DNA from: Acidimicrobiaceae bacterium
GTDB taxonomy: Bacteria > Actinomycetota > Acidimicrobiia > Acidimicrobiales > RAAP-2
Direction of reading: 5' to 3'
Assembly (NCBI GenBank): GCA_003152015.1
Contig: PLZF01000011.1
Coordinates: 1 to 57,213, forward strand
Length of the DNA: 57,213 nt
Made by a program: the position numbers and the translations under genes. Below the pieces are notes generated by a model that had not been told where the DNA came from, did not search any database, and saw only the letters and a list, made by a program, of their open reading frames with translations. This document shows positions 33,685 through 43,024 of this stretch, one piece after another. Positions within the stretch are counted from its first letter, which is position 1, and each line of letters begins with the position of its first letter.

Positions 33685-34872
33685 TCAGTCGATGGATGCG
33701 TGGACGGCGTCGATCAGCGAGTCGGTCCGACGATCACCGGCGAGGCCGAGACGCATCTGATTCATCACGAAGGCGAAGGCAATGCCTGATTCGGGATGGG
33801 CGAAACCCACCGAGCCGCCGGCTCCGTAGTGGCCGAAGCTCCCTTGGCCGAACAACGGGGTGAGGGGGGAGACACACATCATGCCCAGACCGAATTTCGA
33901 CTCGGCCCCGAGGATGAGGTCTTCTCCGGAGGTCCGGGGAGTGCTCATCTGGGTAACGGTCCCGGGGGCGAGGATCCGTACCCCGTCGACCTCGCCGATC
34001 AACCCGGCGTAGAAGCGGGCCAGGGACCGGGCGGTGGTGATGCCGTTGGCCGCGGGGACTTCGGCGGCGTGGAGTTCGCGGCTGTTGAACGGCCCACCGC
34101 CCTCGGTGAAATTGCCGAAGGTGCCGCCCAAGAAGAGCGCGCGGGTCCCCAGGCCATCGGGCCCGAAGTTGGTGGCCATCCTGTCGAGTTCCCCCGGATT
34201 CATATCGGCGAGGTGGTCGAGCGACATGGTGAGAGGGGCCACCCGTCCCTCTTCCGATTCGGGCAGGCCTATCCAGAATTCCAAACCCAGAGGGGCCGCC
34301 ACCTCTTCGGCGAAGAAAGTTCCCAGGCTCTTGCCGGTGATGCGCCGCACGACTTCTCCCACCAGCCACCCGTAGGTGAGGGCGTGATACCCGTGGGCGG
34401 TCCCCGGCTCCCAGAAGGGCTTCTGTGCCGCCAGTGCCGACACGATCGGCTCCCATGCCAGCACCTCGTCCAGGGTGAGGGTGGCGTCGATGGCCGGCAA
34501 TCCGGACTGATGGGTCAACAGCCACTCGACCGGCATGGTGCCCTTGCCCTCGGCCCCGAACTCCGGCCAGTACTCGGTCACCGGGGCCGACGTGTCGAGA
34601 AGCCCTCGCTCGATCAGCAGGTTGGCGCAGGCGGCGGTGGCCCCTTTGGTGGTCGAGAACACCAGCTGGAGGGTGTCCTCGGCGTAGGCGAGCCCGGTGC
34701 GCTCGTTTGCCGTTCCTCCCCACAGGTCGACCACCGAGACGCCGTCCTTGTAGAGACAGAACGCCGCACCCAGGTCGCCACGTTCGGTGAAGTTGGCCAC
34801 GAAGGCGTCCCGCACAGCCTCGTACCCCGGCTCCACCCGTCCGTCGATCGCTGCGCCGTTGGCGTCAGTCAT
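33685..34872 (-). CDS. Serine hydrolase of the beta-lactamase/EstB family (paralogue)
   Basis: This 395-residue protein shows SxxK as STTK (in LVFSTTKGATAA), a tyrosine motif region YHALTYGWLVGEVVRR, and a third motif HYGAGGSVGFAHPESGIAF. It is similar along its length to the product of 15,946-17,118. Shared landmarks are the N-terminal FT/AERG motif, PVTEYWPEFGAEGKGT versus PIVSVWPEFGAGGKGT, and the C-terminal GGSVGFAHP/GGAVGFADP block. ATG 34872 is preferred; the longer open frame extends into low-complexity sequence. It is probably a cytoplasmic esterase; resistance to beta-lactams should not be assumed. Confidence 0.88.
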   Translation of the reverse strand: MTDANGAAIDGRVEPGYEAVRDAFVANFTERGDLGAAFCLYKDGVSVVDLWGGTANERTGLAYAEDTLQLVFSTTKGATAACANLLIERGLLDTSAPVTEYWPEFGAEGKGTMPVEWLLTHQSGLPAIDATLTLDEVLAWEPIVSALAAQKPFWEPGTAHGYHALTYGWLVGEVVRRITGKSLGTFFAEEVAAPLGLEFWIGLPESEEGRVAPLTMSLDHLADMNPGELDRMATNFGPDGLGTRALFLGGTFGNFTEGGGPFNSRELHAAEVPAANGITTARSLARFYAGLIGEVDGVRILAPGTVTQMSTPRTSGEDLILGAESKFGLGMMCVSPLTPLFGQGSFGHYGAGGSVGFAHPESGIAFAFVMNQMRLGLAGDRRTDSLIDAVHASID

Positions 34873-35068
34873 CGTTCCCCCTCGTCGTTTGTTCCTGGCC
34901 GCCACCCCGTGGTCGACTCGGCCCGACGCTACCGGGCGAACTCCCCAACCGGCCACATCGGGTGGCGAGGCGGGGGAATGTTGCGGACGCAAATACTGTT
35001 GACCCCAGGGAAGCGCCTCGGTGGCCCGGTCAGGTGGCCGGAAGATCAGAGCCAAAAGGAGGTCGGCG

Positions 35069-36022
35069 ATGCCGGCGGTAACAGTAGAAGACACTCTCAC
35101 CCTGCCCAGGATCGCCGAGCCCGATCCGGCTTCGACAGCTGCCCGGCCCGTGCTGTCGGTTACGTCTGCCCCCTTCGGATTCGAAGGGGAGGGATTTCCG
35201 GTTCGCCGGGCGTTCGCCGGAGTCGATCGCACCCTCCTCGACCCTTTCGTCCATATGGATCAAATGGGGGAGGTGGAGTACGCCCCGGGTGAGGCCAAGG
35301 GGACAGCGTGGCATCCACACAGGGGTTTCGAGACGGTGACCTACATGATTGACGGCACGTTCCAACACCGGGACTCCATTGGCGGAGGTGGGTTGATCAC
35401 CAACGGGGATACCCAGTGGATGACGGCCGGATCGGGGATCCTCCACATCGAACGTCCCCCCGAGGAGCTGGTGGCCAGCGGTGGCTTGTTCCATGGCATC
35501 CAGTTGTGGGTGAACCTTCCGAAAGCGGAGAAGATGACAACTCCGCGCTACCAGGACATCAGAGCCGGGAACGTCGCGCTCCTGTCCACTGCCGACGGCG
35601 GAGCCCTGGTTCGTCTCATTGCCGGAGATCTGGCCGACGTTGCCGGGCCCGGAGCCACCCACTCGCCCATGACCATGGTGCACGCCACGGTGAGCCCCGG
35701 GGCGAAGCTGGTGCTTCCGTGGCGCCACGACTTCAATGCGCTGGTCTATGCGCTGGCCGGGAGAGGGAGCGCCGGTGAGAGCGGGCAACTCATCCACTCG
35801 GGGCAGCTGGCCGTCTTCGGTGAAGGTGACACCATCACGGTGGATGCCGACGTCACCCAGGAGTCACGCTCGCCCAATCTCGACGTGCTGGTGCTCGGCG
35901 GTCGCCCCATCCGCGAGCCCGTCTTCGCCTATGGCCCGTTCGTGATGAACACCAAGGACGAGATTGCCCAGGCCTTCGAGGATTTTCACGCCGGAAGGCT
36001 GGGAACCGTTCCGACCGAGTAA
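35069..36022 (+). CDS. Pirin family protein (bicupin)
   Basis: The 317-residue protein has the pirin N-terminal cupin with the metal-binding set FVHMDQMG, HPHRGFETVTYMIDG and HRDSIGGGG. The RxGxDxxT-like DTQWMTAGSGILHIERP and the FHGIQLWVNLP block follow, and a C-terminal cupin contains HDFNALVYALAG. Bacterial pirins bind iron and have been given quercetinase or regulatory roles; the role here is unknown. The start at ATG 35069 is fixed by a strong AAAGGAGG site at 35055-35062. It is convergent with the LCP gene. Confidence 0.93.
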   Translation: MPAVTVEDTLTLPRIAEPDPASTAARPVLSVTSAPFGFEGEGFPVRRAFAGVDRTLLDPFVHMDQMGEVEYAPGEAKGTAWHPHRGFETVTYMIDGTFQHRDSIGGGGLITNGDTQWMTAGSGILHIERPPEELVASGGLFHGIQLWVNLPKAEKMTTPRYQDIRAGNVALLSTADGGALVRLIAGDLADVAGPGATHSPMTMVHATVSPGAKLVLPWRHDFNALVYALAGRGSAGESGQLIHSGQLAVFGEGDTITVDADVTQESRSPNLDVLVLGGRPIREPVFAYGPFVMNTKDEIAQAFEDFHAGRLGTVPTE

Positions 36023-36078
36023 CTCCGGTTCGTTTCTTCACGGGTGGACGTGCGGTGGCGATGTCGCCGACATCGGGG

Positions 36079-37872
36079 TCAGGGACCCTCGCCACCACTG
36101 GCCGTACAGGAGCGGGGGTCCCACGGCTGTAGCGGTGTCACCGCCGCCGAGGGCGCCTGGAACGCGGAGTTGGCGGAGGTGGTGGAGGTGGTGGTCGTCG
36201 GTGCCGACGTGGAGGTGGTGACCCCGCCCCCGGTGGTGGTGGCGGTGGCGCCCGAGGCAGGCGGGTTCACCGAGAACTGAGAACCGGTGACCACCGTCAC
36301 CCGGGCCCCATCGGTGATCTGGGTCGGATCGAGGGCCATGATCACAGCTCCGGAAAGGGACGAAGCCACGGCTTGGGCGGCGGCTTCGTCGGCGGAGGTC
36401 ATGTGGGCGTAGTAGACGACAGTTTCCGACTGCGTACCCACAGGGGCCGAGTCGCCGACGCCGGCCATCTTGAATCCGAGGGCGGAAAGGGCGTCGGAGG
36501 TTGTGGTGGCCTGGTTGTAGGTGCCGGATCCGTTCATCACCGACACGGTGACAGTGCTCGGATCCGGGAGTTGCCCGCCGTGCATGGTGTCGGTGGTGGC
36601 GTTGACCCCGAGGAATTGCCTGATGACCTGCTGATCCTGGGCGGCTACCGGAAACTCGACGGCACCGTAGGAACCGCCCTTGTAGGTGTAGGAGCCGGTT
36701 TGGTCGATTGCCACCGGAAGGGTGTACTGGGGGGCTGATCCGGCGTTCACGCCACGGAAATTGAGGACCAGGTCGACCATGGCATGGATCGAGAATTTGG
36801 AGTCCACCGAGAGTTGGGACGCCACCCCGCCCACCAGCCGCGTATCGGTTAGCGGGTTGGACAGGCCGTTTTTGGCCACCGCGGTGCCCAGTACCCGTAG
36901 GAACTCGTGGTCGCGGCGGATCCGGGCCAGGTCGCTCGAGTTCTCGAACGGCCAGTAGGCCGGATTGGAGGTGGTGACCCCGGGCCCCTGGTATTGGAGG
37001 TGCCTGGCCCGCACCACCTGAAGAGCATGGATGCCGTCGAGGGGAATGCACCCGGTGGTGAGTTGCTTGAGGCCCGAGTACGCGTCGAACACCGGCATGG
37101 GGAAGTACATCCTGACGCCGCCCAGCGAGTTCACCACGTTGGCGAAGGTGTCAAAATTGAGCACCACGTAGTGCTGGATAGGTATCCCGAAGTCCTGTTC
37201 AATCGCTGCCACCAACTGGCTGGGTCCCTGAAAGAGGGCGGCATCGATCTTGTTGGCGCCGGTAGTGCGGGCGTTGGGGACGAACAGGTCACGGGGGATG
37301 GAGAGAATCGAAACCGAGTGCTTCTTCGGGTCGAGATGGAGGATCATCACCACGTCGCTGTTGATGCCGTTCACACCCTGGGAGCACAGGCCGTAGGCGG
37401 GGTTCTGGACAGTGAGCGCGCACCGGTCGGTGGACCCGACCATCAGGATGTTCTCGGTGCCGGCGTCAGCGCCGGAGGTGGGGGAGTCGATGAGGCCCTT
37501 GACATCGATCCGGTGGATCTTATGGCTGAGGTAGAAGCCGTACCCGGCGGTGCCGGCCACCCCCACCACGATGACTATCGCCAGCGTCAACAGGACCCGC
37601 TTGGTTTTCCGGTAGCGACGTTTGGGCGCCCGATGTGATGGCGGCTTGCCCCTTCCGCGGATCTGGTCACCCAACTTCTGCAGGCCGGTTTCATCGAAGG
37701 TGGGTTCGCGGACGTCGTTCTTCCCGGCGCCGGGTGACGTCCCGGGTCTCGGACTTCCCTCGATCATCGAGCCAAGCGCGCGCAGTCCGTCCTGGTGGGG
37801 AGTGGATCTACGGCGTGGCCGACGGGTGGGGTCGGTAGCGGGTCCATCCGGACCCCTGCTGGCCATGGCCAT
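36079..37872 (-). CDS. LytR-CpsA-Psr (LCP) family cell-wall ligase with LytR C-terminal domain
   Basis: LCP proteins attach polymers such as arabinogalactan or teichoic acids to peptidoglycan from polyprenyl-phosphate carriers. The 597-residue protein has a ~115-residue cytoplasmic region, one transmembrane helix (VLLTLAIVIVVGVAGTAGYG), and an LCP domain. The LCP domain carries SDVVMILHLDPKKHSVSILS, IPRDLFV and a lipid/metal-binding Arg cluster around LQVVRARHLQ. A LytR_C domain near PDPSTVTVSVMNGSGTYNQA and a Thr/Ser-rich tail follow. Starts at 37872 or 37866 are both possible. It lies 39 bases after the permease gene on the same strand. Confidence 0.9.
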   Translation of the reverse strand: MAMASRGPDGPATDPTRRPRRRSTPHQDGLRALGSMIEGSPRPGTSPGAGKNDVREPTFDETGLQKLGDQIRGRGKPPSHRAPKRRYRKTKRVLLTLAIVIVVGVAGTAGYGFYLSHKIHRIDVKGLIDSPTSGADAGTENILMVGSTDRCALTVQNPAYGLCSQGVNGINSDVVMILHLDPKKHSVSILSIPRDLFVPNARTTGANKIDAALFQGPSQLVAAIEQDFGIPIQHYVVLNFDTFANVVNSLGGVRMYFPMPVFDAYSGLKQLTTGCIPLDGIHALQVVRARHLQYQGPGVTTSNPAYWPFENSSDLARIRRDHEFLRVLGTAVAKNGLSNPLTDTRLVGGVASQLSVDSKFSIHAMVDLVLNFRGVNAGSAPQYTLPVAIDQTGSYTYKGGSYGAVEFPVAAQDQQVIRQFLGVNATTDTMHGGQLPDPSTVTVSVMNGSGTYNQATTTSDALSALGFKMAGVGDSAPVGTQSETVVYYAHMTSADEAAAQAVASSLSGAVIMALDPTQITDGARVTVVTGSQFSVNPPASGATATTTGGGVTTSTSAPTTTTSTTSANSAFQAPSAAVTPLQPWDPRSCTASGGEGP

Positions 37873-37911
37873 AGACGGTAGCAAGAGAGTCACCCCCGCC
37901 GGGATCACCGC

Positions 37912-38976
37912 TCACAGGTTCCCCGGTGACATCAGTCCTGAGACGAGCAATGCAGCCATGATGGAGAGCGGAACCAGCACGATCCCCACCGCGCTATAGG
38001 TTCGCACCGACGGGCTGGCCCCCTCCCGCTTCGCCACCTGAAGCCAGAAGATGGCCGAGAGCGACCCGGTGACCACCAGGTTTGGTCCCAGGTCGAGTCC
38101 GATGAGGAGTGCTCTGGGATGCAGGGGCGAGTTCGATGACAAGAGCACCGCGGCGGGCAGGTTGTTGACCAGGCAGGAGGAAGCGGTGGCGATCCACGCC
38201 GAGGCGACGGCCCCGACCGAACCCATGAGGCGTCCCGGCACTCCCCACACCCGGGCCAGCACACCCAGCGCCACCGCCACCGTGAACAGTCCGGCCAAGA
38301 GGGCCGGACTGGCGGCCCGGGCGGCCTCTGGCAGGGCGAGCCTCCCGGTGGCTCGCTGCACCACCAACACGGCAACCCCCAGCCCGAACACGGAGAGAGC
38401 CGGATCGGGGAGCATCAGGACCATCACGGTGGCCCCGATGACGCCGATCATGCCTGCTCCCCACTGGGGTGAAACTGGTTCGATCTCCTCACGGGTGGTC
38501 GCCTTCAGATCGGCACGTCGCCACACCACCAGTACCGCCATGGTGACCACCACCGCGGCCGCCCAGGCCGGCGCCATCCCAGCCGCGAATGAACCTCCAC
38601 TCACGTTGCCACCGTGGAGGACCAACAGATTGGTCAGATTCGAGCCCGGAAGCAGAAGGGATGCCGAGTTGGACATGAACACCGCGCCGTAGAGAAAAGC
38701 GGTCTCTCCCAGGTGTCGGCGGCGGGCCGCGTGTAACAGAATCGGGGTGAGGAAGACCACCGAGGTATCGAGGTTGAGGATCACCGTCACCACGATCACC
38801 AACCCCATCAACGAGGTGAACAGGACAAGTCCACCTCCGGGGAGCCGGGCGGCCAGGGTGCCGGCGGCTTCGAACAGACGGTCCGAGGCCGCCACCACGC
38901 CCACCAGCAGCAGGCCGGCGATGAGCACAAACGGCGGCCAGGTCTGGGCCAGGGTGTGGGAAAGCGCGGTCGGCAC
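37912..38976 (-). CDS. ArsB/NhaD (SLC13-like) permease
   Basis: This 354-residue integral membrane protein has about ten helices. The hallmark is FTSLMGLVIVVTVILNLDTS followed by VVFLTPI and a run of Ser/Asn near SNSASLLLPGSNLTNLLV. That pattern is typical of ArsB arsenite permeases and related ion-transporter superfamily members. A second half-repeat (ASSCLVNNLPAAVLLSS) gives the pseudo-twofold layout. It is shorter than classical ArsB (about 430 residues), and no arsR or arsC is near, so arsenite is only one possible substrate; Na+/H+ exchange or anion transport are others. Confidence 0.75.
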   Translation of the reverse strand: MPTALSHTLAQTWPPFVLIAGLLLVGVVAASDRLFEAAGTLAARLPGGGLVLFTSLMGLVIVVTVILNLDTSVVFLTPILLHAARRRHLGETAFLYGAVFMSNSASLLLPGSNLTNLLVLHGGNVSGGSFAAGMAPAWAAAVVVTMAVLVVWRRADLKATTREEIEPVSPQWGAGMIGVIGATVMVLMLPDPALSVFGLGVAVLVVQRATGRLALPEAARAASPALLAGLFTVAVALGVLARVWGVPGRLMGSVGAVASAWIATASSCLVNNLPAAVLLSSNSPLHPRALLIGLDLGPNLVVTGSLSAIFWLQVAKREGASPSVRTYSAVGIVLVPLSIMAALLVSGLMSPGNL

Positions 38977-39068
38977 GACGACAAGGACTACCCCAGATCG
39001 GGAGCCCTCACCCCGTTCTGCTCACCGAACGCCAACACAGCCCGCCAACACCGGTGGCGAACGACTGA

Positions 39069-40802
39069 TCAGGTGGCGATGGGGCGGCCCAGCACCGGCC
39101 CGGCCGCCGGGACCGCTTCCGATGTGGAAGGGGATGTCTTCCCCACGTCGTGTGCCGCCACCGGGGCCGCCGACCGGGTGGTGGTCACTCTCATGTCGTC
39201 GGGTCGCAATCGCAAGGTATCGAGCCAGTAGCGCACCGTCCAGGTCGGCCAGTTGTTGGTCACCCGCCCCGATGCCGTCTTGTACCAGCTCCGGCAGCCG
39301 TTGACCCAGGTGGTGCCGGCCATCAGCCGCTGGGTGCGGGCATCGTCGCGGTCATAGGCGTCGGCGGTCACCTCGATGGTGCCCACGTCGGCGGTCACCC
39401 CATCGGCGGTCACCCCATCGGCACTGCGAGCCTCGGTGTGGAGGGCCAGGGCCTGGAGCACCACGTTGAGCTGGCGTTCCACCATAAAGAGGATCGAGTT
39501 GTGCCCGAGGTTGGTATTGGGACCGTAGAGCAGAAAACAGTTGGGAAACCCGGAGACGGCGATCCCCAGATAAGCCCGGGCCCCGTCTTCCCAAGCGGAC
39601 GCCAATGTGCGGCCATTCCGGCCGGTGATGGGAATACTGGACAGAAAGTCGGTGGTGTGGAATCCGGTCCCGAAGATCAGTACATCGGCCGGTCGCCTCT
39701 TCCCGTCGGTGGTCACCACCGCATCGGTCTCCACGTGGTCGATGGGCTCGTTGACCACCTCCACTGTCGGCCGCAGAATGGCCGGGTACCAGTCGTTGGA
39801 GATGAGAAGTCGCTTGCACCCGACCGGATAGTCGGGGACCACCGACTCTTCGGGCATCCGTTCCGAGACCACCTCGGCGCGTATGCCTTTGGTGATCACC
39901 TTCCCGAGGAACTGGCTGGCCCAGCTGTCCTTCCGGAACGCCAGCCACTTGGTCTCGAGCGACCAGTAGATCCGCCACCGGTAGGCCAACTCGTAGGCCC
40001 GTACGTGGGAGAGCAGCCAACGCTCCCGCGGACCATAGACGCGGTCAGGTTTGGGGACTACATAGTTGGAGCTGCGTTGGAAAATGGAAAGCTGCCCGGC
40101 TTCGGCCGCCACCGGTGGGACGAACTGGATGGCGCTGGCTCCACTCCCGACCACCGCCACCCGCTTGCCCTTGAGGTCGACCTCATGATCCCACCGGGCC
40201 GAGTGCCAGGTCGGCCCGCCAAAGCTGTCGAGTCCGGGCAGGTCGGGAATGGCGGGGCGGTTGAGTTGCCCGCAGGCGAAGATGACGGCGTCGGCTTCCA
40301 GTACCTCGGAACCTCCCTGGGCCGACGTAACCGACACCCGCCAGGTACCGGACGCGTCGTCGAAGGAGGCTTCGTTGACGGTGGTGCCGAGACGAAGGTG
40401 GGGCGCCAGCCCGTACCGTTCCACGCACTGTTCGGCGTAGGTCAGAATTTCGGGCTGGTCGGCGAAACGCCGGCTCCAGTCGGTCTTCGACGCGAAGGAG
40501 AATGAGTAGAGGTGGGAGGGGACATCGCACCCGCTCCCCGGGTAGGTGTTGTCACGCCAGGTTCCGCCCACCCCATCGGACTGTTCGACGATGGTGAAGT
40601 CGGTGACACCGGCACGCGCCAGTTGTATCCCGGTACCCAGGCCGGACATGCCCGCACCCACCACGATCACCGAGGGTACGTGACGACCGGACTGCCGGGC
40701 CGCCCTGGCAGCACGTTGCATTCGCCTCAGGCCGATGTTCAAAGCCACGCGAACCCCCCAGGTTGTCGCACGGGCCCACCGGTGATGGCGGGCCCTTTTC
40801 AC
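39069..40802 (-). CDS. Flavin-containing (Baeyer-Villiger type) monooxygenase
   Basis: This NADPH- and FAD-dependent enzyme inserts oxygen into ketones or hydroxylates substrates. Motifs are the first Rossmann site VIVVGAGMSGLGTG, GVGGTWRDNTYPGSGCDVPS, the BVMO fingerprint-type segment FGGPTWHSARW, and the second Rossmann site VAVVGSGASAIQ. YGPNTNLGHNSI lies near the C-terminus. At 577 residues it is slightly long, partly through an N-terminal ~45-residue leader and a Gly/Thr/Asp insertion. Within that insertion a 15-base unit is perfectly duplicated (39388-39417). The true start is uncertain. Confidence 0.9.
   Translation of the reverse strand: MKRARHHRWARATTWGVRVALNIGLRRMQRAARAARQSGRHVPSVIVVGAGMSGLGTGIQLARAGVTDFTIVEQSDGVGGTWRDNTYPGSGCDVPSHLYSFSFASKTDWSRRFADQPEILTYAEQCVERYGLAPHLRLGTTVNEASFDDASGTWRVSVTSAQGGSEVLEADAVIFACGQLNRPAIPDLPGLDSFGGPTWHSARWDHEVDLKGKRVAVVGSGASAIQFVPPVAAEAGQLSIFQRSSNYVVPKPDRVYGPRERWLLSHVRAYELAYRWRIYWSLETKWLAFRKDSWASQFLGKVITKGIRAEVVSERMPEESVVPDYPVGCKRLLISNDWYPAILRPTVEVVNEPIDHVETDAVVTTDGKRRPADVLIFGTGFHTTDFLSSIPITGRNGRTLASAWEDGARAYLGIAVSGFPNCFLLYGPNTNLGHNSILFMVERQLNVVLQALALHTEARSADGVTADGVTADVGTIEVTADAYDRDDARTQRLMAGTTWVNGCRSWYKTASGRVTNNWPTWTVRYWLDTLRLRPDDMRVTTTRSAAPVAAHDVGKTSPSTSEAVPAAGPVLGRPIAT
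39388..39417. repeat. In-frame 15-bp tandem duplication in the monooxygenase gene
   Basis: TCGGCGGTCACCCCA occurs twice in tandem (39388-39402, 39403-39417), with a degenerate third copy at 39361-39375. It encodes repeated Gly-Val-Thr-Ala-Asp in a surface insertion and keeps the frame, so its length may vary between strains. Confidence 0.7.
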
Positions 40803-41024
40803 AGGTTATGGGGTCGATGAGCTGAGCCCCAAATCTCCGGAGCGACCAACGGCCACGACCGGGTCAGTCGGGCCCCCGGCCCAAATGGACCTGTGCCGAT
40901 GCCGGCCCCGGCTCCGTCTCGTTGGGCGGGGCACCCCGGACGATGAAGACCAAGGCCTACACGAATCCTGCCCCTTCAAGGAGAGGGACGCGGACACGGC
41001 GGAGGCGGCAGACGGTATCTGTTG

Positions 41025-42143
41025 TCAGAGGACGGTGTCGAGAGCCGACCACCCCATACCGTGGCCCGTGGCCACCGGCTCGTACACGATGTTCCCTCCG
41101 ACCACGTTGACTCCTTCCGCCAAGGCCGGATCGGCCCGCACTGCGTCCTTCCATCCGAGGTCAGCGATGGAGAGTACGTAGGGCAAGGTGGCATTGACCA
41201 GCGCGTGGGTCGACGAGTGGGGTACGGCCCCGGGCATATTGGATACGCAATAGAAGAGGGACCCGTTGACTTCGAAGGTCGGATCGGAATGGGTGGTCGG
41301 CCGGGTCGATTCGAAGCACCCTCCCTGGTCCACCGAGATGTCGACCAGCACCGACCCCGGACGCATCCGCGCCACCAGATCGTCGGACACCAGCTTTGGC
41401 GTCTTGGCTCCGACTATCAGGACGGCGCCGATCACGATGTCGGCATCCACGCACGTCTCGTCAATGGCATGGGCGCTCGATGCCACCGTCTCCAGTGCGC
41501 CCCGGAAGTGGTGATCGACCTGGCGGAGGCGCTCGAGGTTCCGGTCGAGGATGTAGACGTCGGAGTGCATCCCCACGGCCATGGTTGCCGCCGCCATCCC
41601 GGCCACGCCGGCCCCGAGGATCACTACCTTCGCCGACCGCACGCCGGGGATGCCACAGACCAGTACCCCTCGACCGCCGGCGGGACTCATCAGATGATGG
41701 GCCCCCATGAGCGGTGCCATCCGACCGGCCACTTCACTCATGGGGGTGAGCAGGGGAAGAGATCCATCGGGAAGCCGCACTGTCTCGTAGGCGATGGCGG
41801 TCGTTCCTCCGGCCATCAGCGCTTCGGTGCAAGCCCGCGAGGCGGCGAGGTGGAGGTAGGTGAAGAGCACCTGATCCCGCTTCAGACCGAGAAGCGGATA
41901 CTCGTCGGGGACCGGTTCTTTCACCTTCAACACCATGTCGGCGCGCGACCAGACGTCGATGGCATCGGTCAGCACCGAGGCGCCGGTGGCCACGAACTCG
42001 TCGTCCCGGATGGATGAGCCGATGCCGGCCCCGGATTGCATGAGAACCCTGTGACCGGCGGAGGTGAGCTCCCTGACCCCGGCCGGTGTGATCGCTACTC
42101 TGAACTCACCGTTCTTCACTTCTGTCGGTACTCCGACGATCAT
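41025..42143 (-). CDS. ald: Alanine dehydrogenase
   Basis: The enzyme interconverts L-alanine and pyruvate plus ammonia with NAD. The 372-residue protein matches Ald throughout. It has the N-terminal MIVGVPTEVKNGEFRVAITP, the catalytic lysine region LKVKEPVPDEY, LFTYLHLAAS, the catalytic histidine region around GAHHLMSPAGGRG, the NAD Rossmann site VVILGAGVAGMAAA, and the C-terminal IVYEPVATGHGM. The ATG at 42143 is the family start. About 220 bases downstream of it (40803-41024) hold no gene. In mycobacteria ald is induced in hypoxia; no Dos box was seen here. Confidence 0.95.
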   Translation of the reverse strand: MIVGVPTEVKNGEFRVAITPAGVRELTSAGHRVLMQSGAGIGSSIRDDEFVATGASVLTDAIDVWSRADMVLKVKEPVPDEYPLLGLKRDQVLFTYLHLAASRACTEALMAGGTTAIAYETVRLPDGSLPLLTPMSEVAGRMAPLMGAHHLMSPAGGRGVLVCGIPGVRSAKVVILGAGVAGMAAATMAVGMHSDVYILDRNLERLRQVDHHFRGALETVASSAHAIDETCVDADIVIGAVLIVGAKTPKLVSDDLVARMRPGSVLVDISVDQGGCFESTRPTTHSDPTFEVNGSLFYCVSNMPGAVPHSSTHALVNATLPYVLSIADLGWKDAVRADPALAEGVNVVGGNIVYEPVATGHGMGWSALDTVL

Positions 42144-42274
42144 GGCGACGCCTCCGAGTTCATTGTGGCATTCGTCGAGGTGGAGCGCGGGTACGGAGAG
42201 GGATCACCTCCCCGTGAACAGATGGCATGCCCCATCCGTATCCCTGGGTACAAACTCGGAAAGGGGTGCCATCG

Positions 42275-42829
42275 ATGGCTTCCAACTCAACTCACCCGCA
42301 CCGACGCATGTCGGGCGCTCACAAACTCATCGCCATTGCCGCATTCGGGGCGCTGGCCGCCGCGGCCGGCTGTACCTCGGCCACGTCTGGCACATCCGGC
42401 AAGGTGGCCGGATCGGGGAGCTCGCCGACGGTCACGGTGGCGTCGAAGGGCACGGTGGGGGCTGTGTTGTCGGACGCTCAGGGCACCACCCTGTATCGAT
42501 ATACCCCGGATACTCCCGGGGTTTCCGTCTGTACCGGCGGTTGCGCCACCTCATGGCCACCTCTCACCCTGCCGGCAGGGGTCACCAAGCCGGTGGCCGG
42601 CCCGGGCGTGACCAATCTGGGCACCACCAAACGGGCGGACGGTTCACTTCAGGTCACCTACATGGGAATGCCCCTCTATCGGTTCGTCGGTGATACCAGT
42701 CGGACGGACGCCACCGGCCAGGGTCTCGGCGGCACGTGGTACGTGCTGAAGGCCTCGGCGTCGACTCCGGCGACCCCGGCGGCCCCGACTACGACCTCCG
42801 CATCCCATGGATCCGGCAATGCCTACTAG
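42275..42829 (+). CDS. Lipoprotein with PF03640-type secreted repeats
   Basis: The 184-residue protein starts at ATG 42275 after an AAAGGGG site. A basic N-terminus and hydrophobic stretch end in the lipobox LAAAAGC, so it is probably lipid-anchored outside the membrane. The mature part has two copies of the repeat known from COG4315 proteins: GTTLYRYTPDTPGVSVCTGG with CATSWPPL, then a second unit with YMGMPLYRFVGDTSRTDATG. The tail is Thr/Ser/Ala-rich. The role of the family is unknown; some members are near redox or stress regulators. It precedes the ECF sigma operon by about 200 bases and may be its target. Confidence 0.85.
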   Translation: MASNSTHPHRRMSGAHKLIAIAAFGALAAAAGCTSATSGTSGKVAGSGSSPTVTVASKGTVGAVLSDAQGTTLYRYTPDTPGVSVCTGGCATSWPPLTLPAGVTKPVAGPGVTNLGTTKRADGSLQVTYMGMPLYRFVGDTSRTDATGQGLGGTWYVLKASASTPATPAAPTTTSASHGSGNAY

Positions 42830-42890
42830 CTCGGACCCGGCGAGGAATCGGCCGCTCGATGGAGCGGCGCAGCCGAAATGGGGCAAAACC

Positions 42891-42923
42891 GGTGAGCGAG
42901 AGGTGAGCGAGAGGTGAGCGAGA
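42891..42923. repeat. Three tandem 11-bp repeats upstream of the ECF sigma gene
   Basis: GGTGAGCGAGA is repeated three times without a break (42891-42901, 42902-42912, 42913-42923), one unit per helical turn, about 100 bases before the sigma-factor ATG. It could be a regulator-binding array or a slippage-prone spacer. Confidence 0.75.
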
Positions 42924-43024
42924 CGTGTGTCACCCAGGATCTCCACCATCCGATCACTGAACTGTCCACGGTGACTCGGGATACCGTCTGTGGCGAGGAG
43001 CCCCGTCGGTCGGGGCCGATAGAT

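Noticed and set aside
33796..35292. A 498-codon plus-strand open frame
   Set aside because: It is the complement of the serine-hydrolase gene, rich in Gly/His/Arg and without motifs.
39150..40505. A 451-codon plus-strand open frame
   Set aside because: It mirrors the flavin monooxygenase on the other strand and shows no family features.
42891..42923. The 11-bp tandem repeats as a CRISPR array
   Set aside because: The units are directly adjacent with no spacers and there are no cas genes in the window.
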